A stretch of 64,000 bases of DNA, taken from the NCBI GenBank assembly GCA_043228905.1, contig JBHGNT010000010.1, positions 11,222,001 through 11,286,000 on the forward strand. Direction: 5' to 3'. How positions within the stretch are numbered: the stretch's first letter is position 1; the number at the start of each line of letters is the position of its first letter. The position numbers were made by a program, and so were the translations under genes. Positions 12,001 to 23,820 of the stretch are shown here, one piece after another. This DNA is from Azolla caroliniana. Its lineage: Eukaryota; Polypodiophyta. The notes below the pieces were generated by a model that saw only the letters and a list, made by a program, of their open reading frames with translations, was not told where the DNA came from and searched no databases.

Positions 12001-12795
12001 ACTTCGGCATGGGGTACATCATCAATCTGACTCTCTGTCGGCATGCGTCCAACTTTTCGGCCGACAACACCTTCGTAAGCATGTCCGGCCTGTTGTCGTT
12101 TATGTGGATATTTACTAGAGCAAAATCATTTTCTTCTTCTCGCTCTTGGATCCAATGGTTCTTTGGATGTGCTTGGTCCTCGAGTGGTAGGCAACATTCT
12201 TTGCAAGGTTGATGGAACTTTGGTTATCATAGTGGAATTAGAATTCCTCCTACCGAATGCCCAACTCTCCGATGAACTCCTTCATCCATATTATCTCCTT
12301 GTCGGCTTCCACCGCGGCCATATACTCGGCTTCTGTGGTTGATAGTGCCACAGCCTTCTGCAGCCTGGACTGCCACAAAACAACTTCCTTGCATAAGTCA
12401 TCACGTATCCGGACATGGATCAACTGGTATCCACATCAGCATACATGTCCGAATCTGTAAAGCCTTCTAATAGGGGTTTGCCTGAGTCGAATTTGAGGCA
12501 CACACTCTGTCTTTCTACTTTACGTTCCCTACACCCGAACATCCGAACGAGAAGCCGGTTGTGGCCGGCCGGTCACGATTCTTGACAATTTTCGTCCGAA
12601 TCAGAGGCCTCGGTCAAAATGCGGCTCTGTTTTGTTTGTTGGCCAAGCAATCGGCATAGTTATCTAGATGCACTTTCTTCACCTGCGGTAGTTTTTTTTT
12701 GCTAGCATTTGCATTCCCTTCTGGTTCATGTGGCATAGCCTCTTATGCCACAACTCATCAATCGCGTCCATTTCTTTTAGGTTGATGAGTTTTCG
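12001..12795 (-). pseudogene. copia pol fragments: RNase H joined to gag-pre-integrase
   Basis: 12010-12490 on the - strand encodes broken copia RNase H, with TTEAEYMAAVEADKEIIWM and HSRTKHI recognisable. After about 200 bases of unplaced sequence, 12690-12790 encodes the gag-pre-integrase motif LWHKRLCHMNQKGM. The integrase core and RT between them are missing, so the element suffered a large internal deletion. The 5' LTR was not found. Confidence 0.75.
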
Positions 12796-14330
12796 AAATT
12801 TCGTAGGTGCCCTTTGATTTTTAAAATTTTAATTATGTACCCTTACGTTTATGAAATTTTCTAGTTATGCCCTTGTGTTTTGTTTTCCCCCCTCTTTTGT
12901 TTTATTATTATGATTATTGTAATTGTTTATTTTGCCTTGGATTCTGCAGTCTGCTTGCAACGGAAAGCGTTTCTTCCTGCTTCATGTGTTCTTCTTCTTC
13001 CAGTCTTCTGCCTTTTCGTCTTCTTTTTTTTCTGTCTCTCTCTGTTCTTCTTCTTCTATATACCTCTTCTTTCCTTCTTGTGTTCCATTTTCCTCATCTC
13101 AACTATTCCGTTTTCCTCATCATTCTTCTTGACCATTGTTCGGTGGACGCCTCTCTGTCATCGTCTACTTCTGTGTCTCTGTCTGGCCCGTTGTTTCAGT
13201 GTCATAGCCGATCCGGCCGTTGATTTTCCAGCCACTGTCGTCGCTCTAGCCGGTGTCCAGCCATTATTTTGCCCTTCCAGCCCTTCTGGTCATTCTGCTG
13301 TTGTCCAGCCGCTTTGGGCCATCTCCGTCACCGTCTCTATGGGTTCGGCATCGACTACGACTATTGTCTCGGCTTTCGGTTCATTCTGGCCGTCCATCCA
13401 TTTGTCTGGTTCTGTTGCCTTGGTCGTCACCTTTGTTGTCCAACCCGTCTGTTGTTCGCCTTTGTCCAGCGTGTCTGGCCATCTTCATCTCCATTTATCG
13501 TTGTTGTCGGCCCTGTCAGCCCTATCCGGCCAGTCCGCAGTCGGCCATCTGTTTTGGCCGAGGTCCGTCGCTTGGTCGCTCTGTTCAGTCGTCATCCGGT
13601 TGTCGTTCGGTCGTTGATGTCTGACGGTTGTCTCTCCGTCCGTCGCTTTTCGGCGTCACTGTTGTTGTTTCGGCCCTATACTCTAGCGGGCTTTCCAGCC
13701 GCCGTCAGGCCATTATGGCCGCTTCGGTCGCTGTTTGGTCGTCGTTCCTATCACTCTCTAGCCGCACCACTGTCCAGTCATCATCCCGGCTTTGTTGCCG
13801 TTCTGGCCGCTGATTCTCTGGCTGTCGTCAGGCGTCTTCGCCGTCTCTATCGGCCCTATTTGGTCGCCGCCGCTTCATTCGACCGTTGGTTGGTTTGATC
13901 ACTCTCAGAAAACTGCTCTGTCGCTGCTTGTTCGGACACGCTCCTATGGCCGTTGTCCATGTTTAGGATTTTCGGCTGCCTCTGCATTCCGGCCACAGTT
14001 TTAGTTTTCTTTTTTCCTTTTCCTTTCTTATTGTTTTGTCATGGTCGGTCGAACACCCATCACCCCATTCGACTCTAACTTGATTCCAGTTACGATTCTT
14101 TTCTTTTCTTTTTCTCCATTGCCATCATCGTTTGCGCCTCCTATTTCCCTATCTCTCTCATCGTCCGATCCAATCCTCTCTTTCTGTGTTTGTTTCCTGC
14201 ACACGCACATTGCTAGTTCTCATACACTCGCACATCCGTATTGCTGCGTTTCATTCTGCGACTTTGTCTAGCACATTGTGATCACCATTTGCCGCACATC
14301 ATCAATTCGATTTCTCATACATTGTCATCG
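12796..14330. other. pyrimidine- and GC-rich sequence of unknown nature
   Basis: It starts with T-rich sequence, then becomes strongly pyrimidine-rich with many TCGGCCGTC-like phrases. Overlapping + frames of 245 and 209 codons exist in different frames over the same bases, which argues for biased composition rather than coding. The tail (14160-14330) is rich in CACTCGCACAT-like phrases that continue beyond the Cop-1 insertion at 40376-40530, so both sides were once one unit. No element family was recognised. Confidence 0.5.
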
Positions 14331-14335
14331 CATAT

Positions 14336-14744
14336 TGTTGAGCGAGCAAGCTCAATCGGATCCGGATCGACATCCGGAAGGATGAGCTGGATCGGTATCC
14401 GAAAACAACCGGCCGTATCGGGGAGACGGATCGGAGAGCCAGATTTGAGCGGGAACTAGAAGCCTAGTAGTAGCCTAGACTATTAGGTAATCATTGTCTT
14501 GTAGTTAGTGTAAGTCACACGTATGAGCATTGAAGTACCTGTCAGTCCTTTATGAACTTGTATAAATAGTGTTGTTTAGCAAGTTGTATGTATAGAGTTT
14601 AAGAGTTATTTTTGAATCTACGTTTATGTTCTGCTCTCTCTGTCTCTCCCGTGTATTAAGCTTCTCTGTTAAAACTTCATCTTATTCTCTGTTGCTATCT
14701 AGCTGAGCCAGTTTGTCTAACGCTTCCGCACGATAACATTTACA
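14336..14744 (+). repeat. Cop-1 5' LTR
   Basis: It runs TG...CA with TATAAATAG near 14560 as a likely TATA box and a typical short R-U5. It is about 409 bp against 420 bp for the 3' copy. Confidence 0.95.
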
Positions 14745-14756
14745 TGGTATCAGAGC
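14745..14756 (+). promoter_or_regulatory. Cop-1 primer binding site
   Basis: TGGTATCAGAGC directly abuts the 5' LTR. This is the initiator-methionine tRNA primer site used by most plant copia elements. Confidence 0.93.
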
Positions 14757-14832
14757 GCGAGGGTTGAGAACCTTTGCAGCCGACACTTGCTTTCGTAGAC
14801 GAGAACCCGATAACAATAGACAAAGAGAAGAT

Positions 14833-15783
14833 ATGGACAGAGGAATGACGAGTTCACTTCCAACAGAGAAGCTCGACCGGAGCAACTACGCATCCTGGTC
14901 ATACAAGATGCACCAGTACCTGCTGGGGCATGGATATTGGAGCTTCATGGAAGGAACGAACGAGGTAGCACCAGAGCTGACACACAGTGACTTCTCGGTA
15001 TGGGAGCAAGGTGCGAGCCGAGTATTGTACTGCCTCGCGTCTTGTGTGCAAGATCATATGCTCGGCTACATCAAGGATGCAAATACGCCGAAGGAGGCCT
15101 GGGGAAATCTGAGGAAGATTTTCACCGTGAGTACCACAACCCGTAAGTTGCAGCTCCGGCAAGAGCTGAACAACATCCAACAAAGAGACATGTCGGTTAC
15201 AGAACTAAACCACCAAGGTAAAGGAGATTTGTAATGCACTCGGGTCCATCGACATGACGGTGGACGAAGAGGAGATGATACAAATCTGCCTCGGTGGTCT
15301 AGTGCAAAGGTACGGGCCAATCCGGACAACGATCTGCACCCGGGAGAAACCACCGTCTTTCTTCGACTTGCAATCGATGTTGATGGTCAAAGAAAACCAC
15401 GCGAGTGGGTCAAGGACCACTCAATCGGATGGCTGGATGTTGTACACAGAGACAGATCAGCCCCATGGACGTGGTGGACGAGGTGGGTCGGCACGCAATG
15501 GAGGCGGCCGACAAGAGCAGGACCGGAGGCACAGAGGTGTTGCCGATAGCAATTCCGGACAATCCACAAGTAGGGGGAGTCAAAGCAGCGCCGAGAACCG
15601 GCAAGGAAAGGCTGACACAGAATGCTGGTACTGTGGCAAAAAGGGCCACAGGGAAAGCAAATGTTGGAAGAAGCGCACTGATTCGGACAAATCCGGATAT
15701 GGCAAAACCGGTCGGGAGAAGGATCAGAAGGATCAGAAGGATCAGAAGGATTCGGAACCGGGAAAACCGGTAAAGAGCCAGCC
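14833..15783 (+). pseudogene. Cop-1 gag (frameshifted)
   Basis: The ATG at 14833 opens MDRGMTSSLPTEKLDRSNY, a typical copia Gag (UBN2-type) start, followed by SWSYKMHQYLLGHGYW and VLYCLASCVQDHMLGYIKDA. One extra base near 15214 shifts the frame: the homologue at 42005-42095 continues through NYTTKINEIFDALGSI. In the second frame the protein continues from about 15215 through IQICLGGLVQRYGPIRTT to one zinc knuckle, CWYCGKKGHRESKCWKK, near 15622. A DQKDQKDQKD microrepeat precedes the stop at about 15783. The protease lies in another frame just downstream, so gag and pol were probably one frame originally. Confidence 0.92.
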
Positions 15784-15786
15784 TTC

Positions 15787-17540
15787 GTGATGAAGCACAA
15801 GGCTAACTCGATGAAGAAGCCTACTTCCAAATTGGAGGAAGTATGGTACATTGATTCCGGAGCGTCCAACCACATGACGAGCCATGAAGAGAGGTTCTCT
15901 TTTTTGGAGAAGCCAGAACAACTGGGGATTGTCGAAACCGGAGACGACACCCCTCATCCGATTGTGCATGTCGGAGAAGTCACTTTAAGCCATGTTGGAC
16001 AAAAGGGGAAGTTGATGAATGTATTACACCTTCCGACTATCACAAAGAACCTGGTGTCGGTTGGACAAATTGTCGACCAAGGGATGCAGGTGCGGTTTAC
16101 GCACCTCAGGTGCTTCATCGAGGTAGAAGGCAGGATAATAGCGCAAGGGCACAAGGAAGGGAGGATGTTCATCCTCAACACTAATGATGTCGGCACCGCT
16201 ATGTTTGCGAAAGGGCAGAAGGTCGAATCTGACATTGATCTTTGGCACAAGCGGATCAGCCACGTCAATCACCGATGGCTTTAAGACCTGCAATCGAAAC
16301 AAGTTGTGTTCAGATTGCCGAAATTCAGTGGCTGCAAGGCTGAATTTTGTGAAGCCTGCCAACTCGGGAAGCAACACCAGCTTCCATTCCCCACCAAATG
16401 AAATTGGAGCTGTAACAAGCTCGACCTAATCCATTCGGATGTATGGGGTCCGACACAAAACGTTAGTCTTGGTGGGAGTCGATATTTCGTCTCCTTCATC
16501 AACCACTATAACCGGCACATGTGGATCTGCCTTATCGAGAGGAAGAGCGAAGTCTTTGAGTGTTTCCAGAACCTTGAAAGCTTGGTTGAATAGGAAATGG
16601 AGAGGAAGATCAAGTGCTTGCTCTCGGATGGCGGGAAAGAATACTTTTCCGGCCAATTCAACAGTTATCTACAACATAACGGAATTCGGAGAGAATTCAG
16701 CTGCAAATACACATCAGAGCAAAACAGTGTGGCCGAAAGGAAGAACCAGTCGATTGTTGACGTGGCAAGGGCAATGCTGGAGGAGAAGAGCATGCCCCAT
16801 TTCTACTGGGCTGAGGCGGTCCGGATGGCCGTCCACATCCAAAACCGGATCGGTGACAAAGTGTCAGCACAGAGCTATATTTCAGGCGGAAGACGAATTT
16901 GAGACACCTTCGGATATTCAGTAGCATAGCATATGTGCATGTACCGGATGAGAAGTGGAGGAAGCTGGATCTGAAGTCAGAGAAGTGCATCCTAGTCGGT
17001 TACTCGCATGAGCAAAAGGGGTATAAGTGCTATAACCCCTAGACTAAGCAGGTCTGAGTAAGCCGAGATGTTGAGTTTGATGAGACGGCATCATGGTACT
17101 CCTTACCGACTCCAACTCCCGACGAAGGCTTGATTATGGAAGATGAGGCTAACAAGCCCAAGGAGGTCCAGGTAGAAGATGAAAACTTCGGCACTCTAGA
17201 AGAGAGTCCGATCTCATTCCGGCTAAGTGGACCGAATGAGCGGTTGAGTCGGATGAGGAATCGGCGAGTAGTGGAGACTCTACCATGCTCTCCCCGCGCA
17301 AGGAACCGAGGAGATGGTTCACACGCAAAGAGAAGGGGGAGAAGAAGATGCCGGAATACGAAACCGGCAACGTTGAGTCCGATCGGAGCGAATCCGACTC
17401 CGAAAAGGATGAAGGCGGATCTTCAGAAAGGAAGTCCGAATCGGCCAAGAAGGGCCTCAAACCGGGTAATGACAAGTTACGTCGGTCATCCCGCCAGAAG
17501 AACCCCGTTATGCGGTACGGGTACAATGAGTACATGGCGC
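15787..17540 (+). pseudogene. Cop-1 protease and integrase (broken)
   Basis: Protease: WYIDSGASNHMT near 15843 with the DSG active site. Gag-pre-integrase: LWHKRISHVNHRWL, ending in a TAA at 16282. Integrase core: LIHSDVWGP near 16430 (first Asp), CLLSDGGKEYFS near 16617 (second Asp) and QNSVAERKNQSIVD (catalytic Glu). A TAG at 16591 sits where VEQEMERK is expected. A variable Glu/Ser-rich linker (17130-17500) leads to KLRRSSRQKNPVMRYGYNEY, the usual run-in to copia RT. The coding sequence is cut at 17540 by Gy-out, and the next codons continue at 37785 with HYAYMIKVAEV. Confidence 0.93.
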
Positions 17541-17930
17541 TGTTGTCTGCCTGGCCGGACTAGCCTCAACACAGGTGTCTATCCGACACTTCTCCAAAGG
17601 GGTGGTAAGGATTGGATGCTAGGTTACACGCGTAAGATGATTACAATTAAGCACAGACGGTAAACAATACGAAGATACAGATAAACACGCAATAATTACT
17701 TTTGTATTACTTTCGTCAAAACCTTTACAAATCATTGGATCCTTTTATAGGCATCCGGCAAGGTTACAATCGGTGCACTTAGGCAATCGGCATCCGAATC
17801 GGTCCGGATCCGGATCGGTACAACTGTACCGGATCCGTCCCTCCGAATAATAATTCTACTATTATTTACTTCCTATTATCCGATCCGACTCCGCCTTCCC
17901 ACTTGTCCTTGCTCTTCTGACCGGTCAACA
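17541..17930 (-). repeat. Gy-out 3' LTR
   Basis: 390 bp. Compared with 37391-37779 the differences I count are G/A, C/T, T/C, G/A, A/G, T/C and C/T plus one missing C. Confidence 0.95.
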
Positions 17931-17970
17931 CATGGCACGCCCGTGGGAAAGTGCCTTGCACTTCGAATCC
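17931..17970 (-). promoter_or_regulatory. conserved hairpin block beside the 3' LTR (Gy-out copy)
   Basis: Read on the coding strand it contains AAGTGCAAGGCACTT, a 6-bp stem with loop AAG, followed by TCCCACGGGCGTGCCATG directly against the LTR. There is no polypurine run. GGCAC can instead pair with GTGCC, so two hairpins compete. Confidence 0.6.
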
Positions 17971-17980
17971 ACTCCCGGCC

Positions 17981-20900
17981 TCATTCTTCCTCCAAAATAT
18001 TGAGCACACTCTGCTCGATGGTGTCAAGTGGTGCTTCTTCCTCCAATTCCTGTTCCTTGCCTGCCTAGTCTCCGACCTCCGGTTGGGTTGGCTGTTCCGT
18101 AAAAATTTGCTGCTCCGGCTCTGCTTGATTCTGTGGTGCCGGTGCTTCCTCACCGCTCCGTTCGGGTTCTTCTTGTTCTCCCTCCGTTCCAGGCTCTGTT
18201 CTGTTACCAGTGTCGCTTTCTCCGGTCTCGACTGGTCGGCTCAGTGCGCCTTCTTCCTCTGCTCTGGTGTCTTTGGTCTCAGCTTTTCTTCTTCTCCGGC
18301 ATCGGTCTGCTCCTGCTCTTCTTGATTTCCTTCGAATAGAAGTTCTTCTTCGGGTATTCCTTGTCGGGGTTGTTCGGTGTCGGTTGGTTCAACTTCAGCC
18401 GATCGCTCTCCCTCACTTATAGTGATTGGCGTCATTCTTCCCTTGGCTTCCTGTCGTAACCGGTCCTGCTCGTATTTCTCCAACTCCAACTGAGTTGCGA
18501 GCTGCCCGTCATCCAACCTCTCTACCAACCCTCAGATTTCTTTGAGATGTTCTTCCGCTAAAGCGTAGAAATCCTCCGACAATTCTTCCCGAATGGCGAC
18601 GATACTTTCTTCATCCATCTTGTAGAACTTGTCACCGGTCTTCCTCCGATTCTCGGCATCAGCCCGGAGTGTTTGCAGCTCGGCTGCCTGTTGTGACCAC
18701 TCCTTCCATAGCTTTTCCGTACTTTCGTTGATGCTTGCCTGAGCTCGGGTACTCCACCCTGACATGATGAGCTTGATCCGGTCAACCCCCGCCTTAGCAT
18801 GCGCATAAGCTTCTTGCTTTTCCTTCCTTGCCCGTTTTATAATGTCGGCCATTATCTGAGCCTGGGCCTCGTAATCCGCTTTCTGCTTTTCATAGGTACT
18901 TTGCAGTTTGTTGATCGTGAAGGTCGATCTTTCCTTTTCTTCATTCCTGATCTTGGTAAGATCCAGCTTTTCCCGCCTTAGCGCCTCTAATTCCTTCCTT
19001 CTCTCCGTCGCTTGGGTTATTTCCGCCGACAATGCTTCCTTTTTGGCACTGACCTCATCCATTGTCTTAGCCAGGTCTAATCGGGTCTCTTTGAGCTGTT
19101 CTTTCAGCTTCTCTATTTGCCGGTCGTAGTCTGCTACCCGTTTCTTGTTGTCCGACTCGGCCTGCTTGTGATCTCGGTAGAGACGGTCGAAGTCCTCCGT
19201 CTTCTGCTTCAGGCGTCTGTTTGCCTGAGCTCTTAACCGGTCGTCCCGGTCCTTTTGTTGTCGGAGTTCTTCCTGCAGTCATTCTATCTCCTGCTCGGCA
19301 TGTCGACGCAGTCGGTCCTTCTCCTTTTGCAGCTTCTCTTTTTCTTCTTGCAGTCGGTCATTAGTGGCTCGGCCTTTCCGGAGGCCTTCTTCCATTTTCC
19401 GTCTGTCGTCCTCCACCGCTTTCCGCTGCTACCTTTCTTTTTCCCTTAATGCCTCCTGAGCTTTTAACTCCTCTCGTAAGGTTTCTATTATTTTTTCGGT
19501 CTCAGGGCCGGTTTGCAAGGGTACCGGTTCCGGTTCCGGTTCTGGTTGCTTCCTTGTTGTCCCGACCGGCTCGGTGACAACTTGTGCTTGTTGAATTCCT
19601 TCCCTTGCCTGCAACAACTCCCCTTGCATTTCCTCGATCTGTGTTCGGAGCGCGACCAACTCCTGAGTTGTTGTATGCGTCAGATGTTGCCTACACGTTT
19701 CTTCTTTCTCTAACTGGTCCGCTACTCCCGATAACTGCTCCGAAAGCCATCTCAGCCATTGTGGCTTTGTGCTTCCTGTGTCGGGGTAGCCTTGCTCACT
19801 TCTACTCCTTAACTCAGGCTGTTTTTCCGGCCTTTTCTCTGGCTCTGGCGCTTGTTCATTCCTCTTCTCTGGGATGACCGGTTCTCTGAAGTCCGGCAAA
19901 ACCGGTGTCGGTGCTGCTTCCCTCGGTACGGGTTCCGGTACTGCTTCCGCCTCGGCTACTGGAGGTGGTCCTTGCGCCCTCTGCTGAGTTTTGTCAACTG
20001 GTGGAGCCGGTCCTTTCGCCCGTCTCTCCCGACCTTGTCTTGCTGGGAGTCTTACCAGTGGTTCGGATGAGTCTTCTGTTTCAGCTTCCTCCTCCGGTGC
20101 GGCTACCAGACGGACCTTTTGTATAAAGACCTCTGGTTCCGGTTCCGGCCGTCGCAGCGTTATATTGATTGGTTTGAGCGCTACCGGTTCCTCCTCGGCC
20201 GATTTCCCTTTGCCTTTTCCTGCCGGTTTTGCCTTTGTTGCCGGTTCCTATTGCTGTCGGGATGGTCCTTCCCCCCGCTGTTCTGCTTCTTCCTAGGTCC
20301 ATCCGGGGGTGTGTTTCTCCAGGATATGTCGGTGCTTTGTGACCTTTTTCGGCGTCGTCTCCTGCCGACCTCTTTTCTTTTGTTTGATGGGGAGCACCGG
20401 TGGGACTAACACCGTTAGCCATTGTGCTATCCCGGCCCATGGCTTTTTTCCTTCCACAAGGTTCTTGATGGCCTCCTTCAATCCTTCGGTTATGAAATGG
20501 AGCCAGTCCACTTGTAATCCTTCGTACGCTGCAATTAAGAATGTTGCCCGGTACCTGGCTATGGCCGGGGGACGAGGATTCACGAATCCGTATTCCATCA
20601 TGGCGCGGGCCACTTCTCCGAACAACAGGTTCTCTCCGCCCTGTGTTCGGTACGCCTTGCTGCTGATAGAATACTCACCGAAATATTTGAACAGGATTTC
20701 ACTTGAAGGGTTTTTGATTGTTTGAAGTCCTCCTGCTTTTATCCCTGTGAGCGCCTGCACCGCTCCTTCCGTGATTTCTGATAAATCAATCGATTTCTGC
20801 GTGTGGTGGAGCGTCGGCGATCCGCAGCAATCCTTTTAACCCGTTCTCCCTCATCCATTGGCGTGCCTCCTCCGACAGTGCCATTGGTTCGAATTCTTCT

Positions 20901-21085
20901 TCTGTTGTCTGTTGTTCAGGATCGGGCTGTGTGTGCGTTGTGCGTCGGATCGCTCTTCTGTGCTTCTGCGCCTGTGTGTAGGAAAATTCGTAAAAAGTAA
21001 GTCCTTCGCAGGCCTGTGTCTTATATAGTGGCTTTTGCCTCGAGCCGCCCTTTTTCGTTTCCCGCGCATGTTCATCTCCCGCCAT
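17981..21085 (-). pseudogene. Gy-out env-position coiled-coil ORF (broken)
   Basis: The start MAGDEHARETKKGGS at 21085 aligns with MAEDTHARKTGKGGS of Gy-in; an upstream in-frame ATG at 21148 adds 21 codons. The N-terminal domain (GLKGLLRIADAPPH, then KYFGEYSISSKAYRTQGGEN and VDWLHFITEGLKEAI) is conserved. A Pro/Glu/Lys linker and a long coiled coil follow, then WKEWSQQAAELQTLRADAEN and EELSEDFYALAEEHLKEI. Breaks include frameshifts near 20785 and 18250 and stops at 20293 and 19429 (Gln positions), near 19278 and at 18529 (Arg positions). The original stop is probably 17981-17983. Function is unknown. Confidence 0.85.
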
Positions 21086-21134
21086 AATTAGTATGTCCTT
21101 TCTTGCTTGCCGCGTGTGAGTGCCCACGTTCCAT

Positions 21135-21144
21135 GCTTTAAATA
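21135..21144 (-). promoter_or_regulatory. possible internal TATA box before the Gy-out extra ORF
   Basis: On the coding strand TATTTAAAGC lies about 50 bases upstream of the ATG at 21085 and is followed by GAACGTGGG. The same arrangement (TATTTAAAGC, then GAACGTGGG) occurs in Gy-in at 27195. Conservation outside coding sequence suggests a separate promoter for the extra ORF. This is inference only. Confidence 0.35.
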
Positions 21145-21299
21145 TCAAGTACGCGCACGTCCTTCTTTACTGCATGGCGCCTCTTCGTTGCATGGTGGCG
21201 CTCCCACCTCTTGTGATCTCCCCATCACTACTATGATTCGCGCCGATTTGGCCCACGCCATTTTATTTTATTTTATTTTATTTCTTTGTTTGGACCACG

Positions 21300-23448
21300 T
21301 CATTTTCTGGTCCCCCACGATTTGTTCGGGTCGGTTCGTGCTGATACCGGATCCTTCTGTCGGTTTTCCGGGATACTCTTTGTCAGTATCGGTGTCGGTT
21401 CTTCCTCGGTCTGGATATCTGCAGCAGCGTCTGTCGGTGTCAGTTCTCCCTCGGTCCGGATATCTTCAGCAGCGTCTGTCGGTGTCGGTTCCTCATCTTG
21501 CCGGATTTCCGGGTTTTGCTTGAACGGGTTGGCTGGCATATTTCCCTTATACGGCTTTAGCCGAAACCCATTTGCCCACTTACCGATGACATCTCTAGAC
21601 AACGTGCCGAGCTGATACGATCCATTGTACTCCTTGGTGATCCAGAACGGTCCGGTCCACCGAAACCGCAACTTTCCCGGCATGTTCCCCATCCGTGTCT
21701 GGAATAGTAGCACCGGTTTCCCGACTTCGAACTCCTTTTCGTTGCCACGCCGGTGTCGGTCCGCGAAAGCTTTTCTCCTCCTTTGCTCCAGTTCGAGTTG
21801 TAGTAAGCTAGCTATTCGGTTTTCTTCTAATTCCAACAACGTCGCCAACCGGATTCGTTCGGACTCCTTCTCACTTAAGCGCTCCTTTACCTGGATCCGT
21901 AAGCTGGGGATCTGGAACTCTACCGGCATGACCGCTTCTAAACCGAATCCTAGTCTGAACGGGGTTGTCCGGATGCTGGTTTTGTACGTTGTTCGGTATG
22001 CCCATAGCGCGCTTTGCAATTTCGTATCCCAGTCGGTCCGGTTCTCGTTGACGATTTTTCGTAGGATGTTCTGCAGAGTTTTGTTCGTTGATTCCGCTAG
22101 TCCATTGGCTTGAGGGTAGTAGGGAGTACTCCTTTTATGTACCACCGCGTAAAATGACGTCAGGCTTTCTACTACCTGCCCGAGAAAATGTCCTCCTTGG
22201 TCACTTATAAGCTCGATCGGGCATCCATACCGGCACCATATGCACTCGTACAGGAACTTTGCCGTGGACGCGGCCGTGTTGTCCCGTAAGGCCTTTGCTT
22301 CTACCCATTTGGTGCAATAGTCGGTCGCCACTATGACATACCGATTTCCGGTTCGCATTGTCGGTGGCTTGAAGGGACCGACAAAGTCCAAACCCCACTT
22401 TTGAAACAGTTCCAATGGCAAGACCGGGTGGTGTGGCATCCGGGCCTGCTTCGTGGGTTGGCCCAGTCGTTGACACAAATCGCATTCTCTGCTATACTTC
22501 ACGGCATCTTTTAGGGTGGTGGGCCACCACAGTCCGCTCTGCCATATTTTCCGAGCGGTTACGTCGCCGGCATAATGCCCGCCGGCAATTCCACAGTGGG
22601 CTTCCCTGAGGATTAAATCCTTCTCATCGCTCCGCACTGCTCGTCTCTAGATGCCATCTGCCCCCTTGTGATAGAGGGTGTCTCCAACCAAGCAGAAATG
22701 TCTGCTTCTTACTGCTACCCTTTTCCTTTCATCGCGGTCCATGTTCTCCGGGGGTACTCCGGTGCTCAGGAACTGATGCATCTCAGTTAGCCACGTGTCT
22801 TCATTGGCTACCGGTGCATCCGTTGCCCGTTCTATCGTGATCCGGAACAACTCGGCATCGGGGAACTCATCCTGGACGTCGTCCCCTGCTTCTCCGGATT
22901 CGAGTCTGCTTAGGTAGTCCGCTACCGCATGCTGCGCCCCGGGTCGGTGGAAAATGTCGAATTCAAATTCCTGTAACAGCAGTGTCCATCGTGCAATTTT
23001 TCCCGTCAGGGATGCCTTCGAGACCAGGTAGAGTAGTGCCGAATGGTCGACATGGAAGGAAAACTTCCTTCCGAGCAGATAGTGCCTGTACTTTGTGACA
23101 CTATACACCATTCCTAATGCCTCGCGTTCCGTCATAGAGTAGTTCCATTCGGCTTTTGAGAGTTTCCGGCTTGCGTAGTACACCGGTCGGTACCATTTCG
23201 GCTCCGTGAGTTGCATCAGAACGCTGCCGATTGCTACGTCCGACGCGTCGACGAAGACGTGAAAGCTTTTACTCCAATCCGGCGGTTGCACCACCGGAGC
23301 TTGCGACAGCATAACCTTCAACGCTTGGTAGGCTTCCTCCTCCGTCTCCGCCCATAGGAAGGGTACCCTGTGTACGGCGGTATGTAATGGTGTAGCGAAG
23401 TCTGCGAGGTGCCGTATCATCTGGCTATGCCACCGTATTTGGCCCAGG
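21300..23448 (-). pseudogene. Gy-out pol, 3' part: RNase H and integrase
   Basis: The sequence resumes after Gy-in with GQIRWHSQMIRHLADF. RNase H follows (FHVFVDASDVAIGSVLM, EREALGMVYSV, FHVDHSALL). Integrase has the zinc-binding HCGIAGGHY and CDLCQRL, then catalytic residues in WGLDFVGPF, ISDQGGHF and LAESTNK. One stop at 22647 replaces Trp (DGVWRRAV in Gy-in), a G to A change on the coding strand. Downstream of it a 445-codon frame is open to 21300. The C-terminus ends in a variable TPTDAAEDI-type repeat region. Confidence 0.93.
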
Positions 23449-23820
23449 TGTTGTATGTATGGCTGGACTAGCCGCAACACAGGTGTCTATCCGACACTTC
23501 TCCAAAGGGGTGGTAGGGATAGGATGTTAATACACGCGTATGATAATTACACTTAAGCACAGACGAAGACAAGATGAATCAGCATAAGCAAAACTATATT
23601 AATTCTTCGTGCTTTCATTACAAAACATCGGATCCTTTTTATAGGCATCCGGCCAGATTACAATCGGTGCTCGGTAGGCAACCGTTAACCGAAACCGAAT
23701 CGGTTCGGATCCGGATCGGTTACAACTACCGGATCCGTCCCTCCTAATAATTCTATTCCTATTTCTATATTTATCCGATCCGACCTTGCTTTCCCATTTG
23801 CCTTCTCTGACCGGCCAACA
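23449..23820 (-). repeat. Gy-in 3' LTR
   Basis: TGTTGTATGTATGGCTGG to GACCGGCCAACA, 372 bp, with no visible difference from 33186-33557. Confidence 0.97.

Noticed and set aside
12880-13898. Overlapping + frames of 245 and 209 codons
   Set aside because: They lie in different frames over the same biased DNA and translate to Ser/Phe/Leu/Cys-rich read-out without any motif.
15387-15950. 187-codon - strand frame over Cop-1 gag
   Set aside because: It is an antisense shadow; the + strand carries the zinc knuckle and protease motifs.
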